Shown here in pieces: positions 1 through 6,300 of a stretch of DNA of 6,685 nucleotides. Each line of letters starts with the position of its first letter. The first letter of the stretch is position 1. The notes under the pieces are model-generated. The model saw only the letters and a program-made list of their open reading frames with translations, made no database searches and was not told where the DNA came from. Source of the DNA: Chloroflexota bacterium (GTDB lineage: Bacteria > Chloroflexota > Anaerolineae > Promineifilales > Promineifilaceae); NCBI GenBank assembly GCA_024278255.1, contig JAJRTP010000569.1, forward strand, positions 1-6,685, read 5' to 3'. The translations under genes were made by a program, and so were the position numbers.

Positions 1-5
1 AGCAG

Positions 6-806
6 GTGGAGGAACGGCCGTATCTTATCCCTCCGAACGAACAAGAAACCATTGCCCAACACCCGTCGCTGGATACCGGCTTGTTGACCAATACGCTGCA
101 TCAGGCCAATTTGGGGCGCCTCATTCATACGGCCGTATTCTCCCACGACACCCAATTATTGGCCCATTGGGGCGAGCTAACCGGCAGTGAAGCCGCGGCC
201 ATTGCCCATTTTGTCGGCCGGGGTTGGGCCGATTTTTCCGGTATTTCCCGCGTCCAGTTTATGCACTTGCCGGTGCGTACTGGCGATCAGCTTTTATACA
301 CCCAGTCAATCAATGAAGATGATTATTTACTGACATTGGCAGCTTTGCCAGAAACTCCCATCAGCGAACTACGTCATCAGGCGCGGCGGTTGGGTCGCAA
401 ATTGGCTAATGTAGTACAGGGTCAGGAACCGCCGCCGACGAATTTGCTGGGCTATAATGGGCACGACGGCCGTATCTCTTACGCTATCGTCTGGCAGGCG
501 GTCGCTCCCTTACCATCCTCTCTGCACATCCCTCTGCGTCGCGCGCTGGAACGGCTGGCGGTAGAAAATGCCTGCATCCTGACCCACACCGGCATTAAGG
601 CCGACATGGTTCATCTGGTAGTGACCTGCCCGCCGGGCCGGGACAGCGCCTGGGCTGCCTGGCTCTTCAAAAACGGCTCTGAGCAGATCATCCAGCAAGA
701 GTACGGCATTATGGCGCGCCTCTGGGAAACGGGTTATTATGCCGTAGAATCGGGCGATCCTTTGTCAGAAGTAGAGTTGAATCTGTTTCTGGAGAAGGCA
801 ATGTAA
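6..806 (+). CDS. Roadblock/LC7-like domain fused to a catalytically degenerate IS200/TnpA-like domain
   Basis: I recognise two parts and no named gene. Residues about 25-135 have the pattern of a roadblock/LC7 domain: a short helix, a TAVFSHDTQLLAHWG-like strand pair, an Ala-rich helix, a second strand pair near 95-112 and a final basic helix. Roadblock proteins usually partner small GTPases or act in bacterial signalling. Residues about 157-264 align by eye with single-stranded-DNA transposase TnpA of IS200/IS605: YAIVW at 159-163, DMVHLVV at 200-206 followed by a PP turn, a Lys-Gly-Ser helix near 222-230, LW at 239-240 and a last helix at 254-264. The HUH metal site reads M-V-H (201-203) and the catalytic Tyr position is Phe261, so strand transfer should be impossible. 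This suggests a domesticated nucleic-acid-binding or scaffold role. The GTG start at 6 is provisional: the frame stays open to the left edge and no ribosome-binding site is visible. The stop at 806 is followed at once by a hairpin. Confidence 0.75.
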   Translation: MEERPYLIPPNEQETIAQHPSLDTGLLTNTLHQANLGRLIHTAVFSHDTQLLAHWGELTGSEAAAIAHFVGRGWADFSGISRVQFMHLPVRTGDQLLYTQSINEDDYLLTLAALPETPISELRHQARRLGRKLANVVQGQEPPPTNLLGYNGHDGRISYAIVWQAVAPLPSSLHIPLRRALERLAVENACILTHTGIKADMVHLVVTCPPGRDSAWAAWLFKNGSEQIIQQEYGIMARLWETGYYAVESGDPLSEVELNLFLEKAM

Positions 807-874
807 CGTATTGCGTATTTCGTGCTGCGTATTGACCGGCTCGTTTACGAAATACGCAATACGCAATACGAAAT
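807..874. repeat. Inverted heptamer-repeat hairpin between the first two genes
   Basis: A 17-bp perfect inverted repeat pairs 807-823 with 847-863 around a 23-nt loop. Both arms are built from 7-nt units. The right side, 847-874, is four abutting heptamers (ACGAAAT, ACGCAAT, ACGCAAT, ACGAAAT) that end exactly at the ATG of the next gene. The left side, 807-834, holds four related units in the opposite orientation, so alternative pairings exist (827-834 with 857-864). It could act as an RNA hairpin limiting read-through or as a repetitive intergenic element. No T-tract follows, so a classical intrinsic terminator is not supported. Confidence 0.85.
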
Positions 875-1705
875 ATGGACGACGTTATTCAATTACATCC
901 CTTGCTGACCCAGGCACGGCCGTTACCCGGCCTCTATCTTTCTCATAATTTGCGCCAGCACGAGCAGGAAACGTTTGTTTACAGCAACTTTGTCACCAGT
1001 CTGGACGGCCGTATTGCCATCCCTCATCCCGACAAACCGGGGCTGATGGTGCCGCCGCAGACTGCCAATGTGCGGGATTGGCGGTTGTTTCAGGAATTGG
1101 CAGTGCAGGCGGACATCATCATTACCAGCGGTCGCTATTTGCGCGATTATGCGGACGGCCGTGCCCAGGAAATTTTAGAGGTATACGATGACCCCGACTT
1201 TGTCGATTTGGGTAACTGGCGGCGGGAACAAGGGTTGTCTCCCCAACCGGATCTGGCGGTGATTAGCGGCAGTCTGAATTTTCCTATTCCGAAAGTGTTG
1301 ACGGCGCACGGCCGTAAAGTCATCATTTTCACCACGGCCCAGGCAGACCGGCAGCGGGTGCGGCAGATGGAGGCGCAGGCGGGGCAGGTAGTTGTGGCGG
1401 GGGAAGAATCGGTAGACGGCCGTAGCCTGGTGCAGCAAATGGCCCAAATGGGCTACCGCACCATCTATTCCGCCACCGGCCCCAAAGTGCTGCACTTGCT
1501 TTTGGCAGGAGGTGTCCTGGACAGGCTGTATCTTACGTTGGCGAATCGGATTTTGGGGGGACGGCCGTTTTCCAGCATTGTGGAAGGGCCATTACTGGAA
1601 CCGGCGATAGATATGACCCTACACACGCTCTATTATGATGCGGCCGGCCTGGATGGGCTGGGTCAGTTATTTGCTGCTTACGATGTTGTGGAGATTAGAG
1701 ATTAG
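875..1705 (+). CDS. RibD C-terminal-domain (pyrimidine/dihydrofolate reductase-type) reductase
   Basis: This is a stand-alone member of the RibD_C/DHFR-like reductase fold, which uses NADPH to reduce the ribosylamino-pyrimidine of riboflavin synthesis or related substrates. Visible signatures are YSNFVTSLDGRIA at 36-48 (the family's S-L-D-G-x-I-A strand), ADIIITSGRYLRD at 79-91 (the usual A-D-A-x-x-x-G stretch), PDLAVISGSL at 125-134, and ATGPKVLHLLLAGGVLDRLYL at 200-220, where the family normally has EGGP-x-L and a D-E/R-L-x-L strand. No deaminase domain is present and no other riboflavin gene is in view, so the substrate is not assignable. The ATG at 875 is the only plausible start, because an in-frame stop lies upstream at 833 and no start codon lies between. 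It has no Shine-Dalgarno sequence: heptamer repeats fill that position. The last residues (E-I-R-D) and the stop lie inside the next hairpin. Four (D/H)GR tripeptides come from the ACGGCCGT octamer. The gene probably follows the roadblock gene in one transcript. Confidence 0.85.
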   Translation: MDDVIQLHPLLTQARPLPGLYLSHNLRQHEQETFVYSNFVTSLDGRIAIPHPDKPGLMVPPQTANVRDWRLFQELAVQADIIITSGRYLRDYADGRAQEILEVYDDPDFVDLGNWRREQGLSPQPDLAVISGSLNFPIPKVLTAHGRKVIIFTTAQADRQRVRQMEAQAGQVVVAGEESVDGRSLVQQMAQMGYRTIYSATGPKVLHLLLAGGVLDRLYLTLANRILGGRPFSSIVEGPLLEPAIDMTLHTLYYDAAGLDGLGQLFAAYDVVEIRD

Positions 1706-1729
1706 AGATTGCCCAATCTCTAATCTCTA
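1691..1729. repeat. Heptamer-built hairpin between convergent genes
   Basis: Three tandem heptamers (GAGATTA, GAGATTA, GAGATTG; 1691-1711) are followed after two bases by their reverse complement. The result is a 16-bp perfect stem, 1696-1711 with 1714-1729. The stem overlaps the stop codon of the reductase (1703-1705) and ends 8 nt before the stop of the convergent phosphoribosyltransferase (1738). Its position suggests a two-way transcription end or an mRNA 3'-end protector. Neither strand has a run of T after the stem, so Rho-independent termination is only a possibility. Confidence 0.8.
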
Positions 1730-1737
1730 CAAATTAT

Positions 1738-2241
1738 TTAATTCCAGACACCCAACACTTCCGGGCCGCGATCCAGTTCCCAGGGATAGATGATGTAAGC
1801 ATCCGTTACGGCCGCGTAATAGGTAGGCGTAAATCCGGGGTAGAGTGAGGAACCGGGTTTGTAATGCAAAACGCAGGTATCCGGCATACCGCCGGCCGCG
1901 TCAATCCGATTGGCGACCGTGACCATATTCCGCCCCTTCGTCCATACGTCATCCACCACCAGAATCCGCCGTCCTTCCAGCAGATCATCGTCGGGAAACT
2001 GGATGAATTCGGGGATGGCATACTTTTCCTGTCCGGACATTTGCAGGCCGGGAAAATCGGCGGGAAAACGCACGGAGGCAGTTAAAATATAGGTGATATT
2101 TAACGCTTCTGCCAGCATCCCGCCGGGAACCATGCCGCCGCGGGTGATGACGACCATGCTGTCGTAACGGCCGTGTATCTGCGGCGCCAAATAATCAATC
2201 AATTTATCCACGTCGGACCAGGTTAGCACTTCACGACGCAT
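1738..2241 (-). CDS. Phosphoribosyltransferase, hypoxanthine/guanine/xanthine type
   Basis: This 167-residue type I phosphoribosyltransferase would join a purine base to PRPP in purine salvage in the cytoplasm. VVITRGGMVPGG (30-41) is the pyrophosphate-binding loop, ILVVDDV (93-99) starts the PRPP-binding motif, and YIIYPWE (149-155) matches the hydrophobic-PWE end seen in xanthine/guanine-type and archaeal HPRT-like enzymes. The length suits that short family. The PRPP loop reads WTKGRN (100-105), where relatives have D-T/S-G-x-T, so the usual Asp and Thr are replaced (see findings). The ATG at 2241 is supported by AAGGAG six bases upstream. A dedicated promoter and a 5' hairpin lie ahead of it, so it can be transcribed separately from the PPK2 gene. 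Base specificity cannot be decided from sequence alone. Confidence 0.88.
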   Translation of the reverse strand: MRREVLTWSDVDKLIDYLAPQIHGRYDSMVVITRGGMVPGGMLAEALNITYILTASVRFPADFPGLQMSGQEKYAIPEFIQFPDDDLLEGRRILVVDDVWTKGRNMVTVANRIDAAGGMPDTCVLHYKPGSSLYPGFTPTYYAAVTDAYIIYPWELDRGPEVLGVWN

Positions 2242-2247
2242 ACAATT

Positions 2248-2253
2248 CTCCTT
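2248..2253 (-). promoter_or_regulatory. Ribosome-binding site of the phosphoribosyltransferase gene
   Basis: Read on the minus strand this is AAGGAG, six bases before the ATG. It is a near-ideal Shine-Dalgarno sequence and fixes the start at 2241. Confidence 0.85.
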
Positions 2254-2268
2254 CTACATACGTAAATG

Positions 2269-2300
2269 CAGGCATACCCGGCTCCACCCGTGTATGCCTG
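2269..2300 (-). other. 5' leader hairpin of the phosphoribosyltransferase mRNA
   Basis: CAGGCATAC (2269-2277) and GTATGCCTG (2292-2300) form a perfect 9-bp stem with a 14-nt GC-rich loop that can add two more pairs. Given the promoter at 2310-2338, the transcript should begin near 2301-2303, so the stem sits at the very 5' end of the mRNA, about 15 nt ahead of the ribosome-binding site. It may stabilise the mRNA or control it. No U-tract follows, so it is not an obvious terminator for the upstream PPK2 gene. Confidence 0.65.
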
Positions 2301-2309
2301 TCCAATTTA

Positions 2310-2338
2310 ATCCTACCCGTTCCCCGGCAGTATGTCAA
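2310..2338 (-). promoter_or_regulatory. Sigma70-like promoter for the phosphoribosyltransferase gene
   Basis: On the minus strand a perfect TTGACA (2338-2333), a 17-nt spacer and TAGGAT (2315-2310, four of six consensus bases) lie between PPK2 and the phosphoribosyltransferase. The predicted start at about 2301-2303 gives a leader of about 60 nt. The rest of the 140-nt gap (2339-2381) shows only a weak GGAGAT/ATCTCC pairing and no gene. Confidence 0.65.
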
Positions 2339-2381
2339 CATAAGGGAGATCAAAGATTGGCAATCAACGAATCTCCAAACT

Positions 2382-3281
2382 CTATTCTCCCAGTTCTTTC
2401 GCCAGCGTATGCCGCATCGCCTCCAGTTCTTTCATCCTCTCTGGCGGAACGGTGGGTGGCTGCAAGTCCAGTTCCTGAATGCGATTGGCAATAATATCGG
2501 CCACAGCAGAACGCATAAACCATTTGTTGTCGGCCGGAATGACGTACCATGGGGCGATTTCCGTGCTAGTGGCGTTCAACATATCTTCAAATGCCTGTTG
2601 GTAGTCATCCCAATACTGCCGTTCTTTGTAATCGCCAATCGAGAATTTCCACTCTTTGCCCGGTGTTTCCAACCGCGCCATAAAGCGCCTTAATTGTTCT
2701 TCTTTGGAGACATGAAGGAAAAATTTCAGAGTCAAAGTATCCTGATTAGCCACCATTTGCTCAAAAGCGTTGATGGACTCGTAACGCGCCTGCCAGATTT
2801 CCTCCAGGCTGGCCCCGTGCAGGCGGCGCGGCATCCATTGCGATTCTAAAAAATTGGGGTGAACGCGCACTACCAGCACTTCTTCGTAATAGGAACGGTT
2901 GAAGATGTTGATACGGCCGTGCGCCGGTAACTTCCGCATAGGCCGCATCAGAAAATGAAACTGCTTCTCTTCCTCCGTAGGCGCTTTGAAGCTGTACACA
3001 TCCACACCTTGCGGGTTAACGCCAGTCATTACATGTTTAATTGTGCCGTCTTTGCCCGCAGCGTCCATCGCCTGGAAGATAATCAGGACCGCGTACTGCT
3101 TACTGGCCCACAACAACTCCTGCGCCACCGCCAAATCCTTTACATCATGCTTCAGCGCCTTCTTGCCCTCTTTCTTGTTTTTGAATCCGGCCGTATAGCC
3201 CGGATCATAATCCGCCAGCCGAATCTTCTTCTCCGGCGGTACAATAAACGGCGTATGGTCTAAACGGTGTTGGTTACTCAT
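2382..3281 (-). CDS. Polyphosphate kinase 2 family (polyphosphate:nucleotide phosphotransferase)
   Basis: PPK2 enzymes move phosphate between polyphosphate and nucleotides (AMP, ADP or GDP) in the cytoplasm. Counting from the chosen start (299 residues), the Walker A loop MDAAGKDGT is at 72-80, the lid/Walker B region NIFNRSYYEEVLVVRVHP at 125-142, the family block WKFSIGDYKERQYWDDY at 211-227, and APWYVIPADNKWFMR at 243-257. These match the single-domain PPK2 pattern at full family length. A longer reading would begin with ATG at 3311, inside the hairpin loop and with no ribosome-binding site. The ATG at 3281 has GGAG seven bases upstream, so I chose it. It lies 55 nt downstream of GlyA-GcvT, with no promoter of its own seen, so co-transcription is likely. 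Class (AMP- or NDP-phosphorylating) cannot be settled by eye. Confidence 0.93.
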   Translation of the reverse strand: MSNQHRLDHTPFIVPPEKKIRLADYDPGYTAGFKNKKEGKKALKHDVKDLAVAQELLWASKQYAVLIIFQAMDAAGKDGTIKHVMTGVNPQGVDVYSFKAPTEEEKQFHFLMRPMRKLPAHGRINIFNRSYYEEVLVVRVHPNFLESQWMPRRLHGASLEEIWQARYESINAFEQMVANQDTLTLKFFLHVSKEEQLRRFMARLETPGKEWKFSIGDYKERQYWDDYQQAFEDMLNATSTEIAPWYVIPADNKWFMRSAVADIIANRIQELDLQPPTVPPERMKELEAMRHTLAKELGE

Positions 3282-3288
3282 TACACAT

Positions 3289-3292
3289 CTCC
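3289..3292 (-). promoter_or_regulatory. Ribosome-binding site that decides the PPK2 start
   Basis: GGAG on the minus strand sits seven bases before the ATG at 3281 and directly beside the end of the intergenic stem. It favours this start over the ATG ten codons upstream. Confidence 0.75.
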
Positions 3293-3326
3293 ATTTTCCC
3301 GGAAACGCCACAGTTTCCGGGAAAAT
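3293..3326. repeat. 14-bp perfect stem-loop between glyA-gcvT and ppk2
   Basis: ATTTTCCCGGAAAC (3293-3306) and its exact reverse complement (3313-3326) flank a 6-nt loop. On the minus strand the stem begins 11 nt after the stop of the GlyA-GcvT gene and ends against the PPK2 ribosome-binding site. There is no T-tract beyond the A/T bases of the stem itself. It could be a leaky terminator, an mRNA processing or stability element that sets unequal expression of the two genes, or a control on PPK2 translation. Confidence 0.85.
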
Positions 3327-3336
3327 ACATGCTCAC

Positions 3337-6300
3337 TCAATTCTTTTTACGGGAAGGAAACCGCGTCAATACTGTCGCTTCGGCCGGAATGGGCATCCGC
3401 GCTCCCTGTTTGATGGTTTCCGGGACGCGCAACGGCCGTACCCCGCCGCCCATCTGGTAAATCCAAATCTTCGTCTCCGGCTTGCTCAGGCTGATCGGAA
3501 CCCACGCCTGCCCCAGCAAATAACCCTCACTGTCAATGGAGCAGCTAGTCACAGTGCCTACAACCTTGCCTTTTTGGTCCAACACCGGATCACCTTTGTC
3601 CGGCCGGCGCACCCCCTTCTCATTCAGGCGGAAACGTACCACCACGTGATCCCGTTCCTGCTCATGGGCAATGAAGGCGTCCCGCCCCACAAAAAACGGC
3701 TTCCACAGCTTCACGTAAGCGCCAAAACCCGCGTCCGCCGGATTCAGCCCCAGATCGCCCGCCATTTCGTGGCCGTACAGCGGCAGCCCCGCTTCCGTGC
3801 GCAGACTGTCCCGCGCCGCCAGCCCCGCCGGTTTCAGGCCATACGATTCGCCTGCTTCCATTAAGGCATTCCACAATTCCGGCGCCTTGTCGGGATGGAC
3901 GAACAACTCGTAAGCAATCCGCTCGCCTGTGTAGCCGGTGCGGGAGATGATCACGTCCAGCCCGGCCAACCGGCCTTGCGTCAATCCAGCCCAGGGCAGC
4001 GCCTTGATGCGCCGCGCCAAATCGCCGTCGTCGCACAGTTCCAGGATGATGTCGCGGGATTTTGGTCCCTGGATAGGCATGTCTACCCGGCACTCGTCGC
4101 CCCACTGCCGGTCGCGCAAATTGCGCAGTTGGACGGGGTGTTGGATGTGGGCATACGGCCGTTTCCCGTCAATCATCACTTCCCCATTATTCACCGCGTT
4201 CAGCCAGGCCCAATCCTTGTCATTGTTCGAGGCGTTCACCACCAGCAAAAACCGCTCCTCCGCCAGCCGGTAGACCAGCAAATCATCTATCACCGAGCCG
4301 TCCGGGAGGAGGAAATGGGTGTAGTGAGAACGGCCCACCTTCAGGGATCGCGTCTCATTTGCCGTCACCACGTTTAGAAATTCCACCACGTATGGCCCGC
4401 TGGCGTCAAACACGCCCATGTGTGTCGCGTCAAACAGCCCGGCGGCCGTGCGTACTGCCAGATGTTCCTCTATCACCGACGTTTTATAGCGCACCGGCAT
4501 CTCGTAGCCGCCAAAGTCCACGATGTGGCCGCCCAGGTCTACGTGCGCCTCGTATAAAGTGGTGCGTTTTAAGGGAGCGTCGGTTGGTTCTTCCCAGACA
4601 AATTCGGGCAGCGCCGCGCTGCCAGGCCGGTTCTCCTGGCCGATGAAGAACGGTTTGTTGTCGGCAAAGGGATTGTATTCTGTTGCCTTTTTGTCTTTGC
4701 CTAGCTGCTTGATGAGTTCAACGGCCGTAACCGCCAACCCCGTCACTTCCTCCAGCCAATCCACCGGCAGCAGCGTTACCGCCACCGGGCCGGGAATCTT
4801 CGCGTACAAATCGCCAAAATCCACATACCCGTCCGACAAAGCCGCCAGCCAATCATGCGCCTGCTGTGCCTCAGCCGGTTTGAGGAAACGCAGCCGGTAC
4901 GTGTCTGCCGAGACGCGCAGCAAAGCCGCGTCCACATCCAGGCCGGGGGCGTAAAGGTGCGTCATCTGCGCCTGCCCATCCGCCAGCGCCAGCACGTCAC
5001 TCGTCAAAGCATTGTTAAGGAAGGCTGTTGCCGCCTGTCCCCGCACTTCCAGCGTCATGGAAAGCGATTTCGGTTCCGCTTGCCCGCGCAATTCCCGCAC
5101 CATTTGCCGGGCGCGCTGCAAGCTGTCGTAATCCACTTTGGCCCGAAGCTGTTTCTTGCCCTTCATTCCCAGGTAAGTAAATGGCGTGCAGTTGTTCATT
5201 ACCAGGGCGATGGCTTCCGCCAATTTGTCCACTTCCGCGTCGCCAAAGCCCAACTGGCTGATCCAAACCGTGCCCAGGCGCAGGCCGGTAGGATTCATGG
5301 CCCCTTTGTCGCCGGGGATGGTGTTGCGATTGAGAACAATGCCGGCTGTATCCAGAATCCGCGCCGCCATGTCGCCGGACAGATGGACGCCGTTGTGGCT
5401 GACGCTTTTCGTGTCCACCAGCAGCAGATGGTTTTCCGTGCCGCCGCCCACGATACGCAGACCGTGTTCTGCCAGTTTTTGCGCCAGCCGCTGCGCATTT
5501 TGCACAATACGCTGCTGCAACTCCCGGAACTTCTCGGAATTGTCCAGGCGTAAGGCGACGGCTAACGCGGCCATCGTGTTGAGGTGCGGGCCACCCTGTT
5601 CGCCAGGGAAGACGGCTCGATCAAGTTTCCGCACCAAATCCTTGCGGTGCGTCATCACCATGGCCCCGCGCGGCCCGCACAGGCTTTTGTGTGTCGTCGT
5701 GGTCACCACGTCGGCAATGCCAATGGGACTGGGATGTACGCCGGAGGCCACCAAACCGGAAATGTGGGCAATGTCGGCCATCAAATAAGCCCCTACCTTG
5801 TCCGCAATCTCGCGGAAACGCTGCCAATCCACAATCATGGGATAGGCGGAGAATCCGGCCACGATGATTTGTGGCTGGGCTTCGATGGCCCGGCGTTCGA
5901 TGTCGTCGTAATCCAGTTGCTCCGTTTCCGGGTCTACAAAATAGGGTACGCCTTTGTAATGCTTGCCGGAGCGGTTGATGCGCGTGCCGTGCGAAAGGTG
6001 GCCGCCGTCGTTCAGATTCAGTCCCATAATGGTGTCGCCCGGCTGCAGCAGGGCGGTGTAGACGGCGCTGTTGGCCGGCGCGCCGCTAAGTGGCTGCACG
6101 TTGACGTACAGGTTGTCCGGGCTGACGCCGTTGGCGGCAAACAGTTCGGCCGCCCGGCGCCGGGTGAGTGCTTCCAGAATGTCGGCGTACTCCACACCTT
6201 TATAGTAGCGAGGGTCGCTGTTGCGCCGGTAGAGGGCCAGTTCCAGGGGGATGTCCAGAATTTCCGCTTCGGTTTGCTTGCGGCTGGCCTCGCGCGGGTA

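Noticed and set aside
6..806. Active IS200-type transposase or insertion sequence
   Set aside because: The first HUH His and the catalytic Tyr are replaced, a roadblock domain is attached, and no TnpB or IS-type end structure is seen beyond the neighbouring heptamer hairpin.
832..860. Possible promoter for the reductase (TTGACC at 832-837)
   Set aside because: At 17 nt spacing the -10 would be CGCAAT, only three of six consensus bases, inside the heptamer repeats. This is too weak to report.
807..874. CRISPR-like array at the heptamer repeats
   Set aside because: The units are 7 nt with no spacers and face inverted copies. This is not CRISPR architecture.
2345..2376. Terminator for PPK2 formed by GGAGAT and ATCTCC
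   Set aside because: The stem has only six pairs, a 20-nt loop and no T-tract, so it is not convincing.
3282..3311. Ten-codon N-terminal extension of PPK2 starting at 3311
   Set aside because: The ATG lies in the loop of a strong hairpin and lacks a ribosome-binding site, while the ATG at 3281 has GGAG seven bases upstream.
3662..5553. Other open frames over the GcvT and connector region, both strands
   Set aside because: All overlap the strong GlyA-GcvT frame, give Arg/Pro-rich products and show no family pattern.
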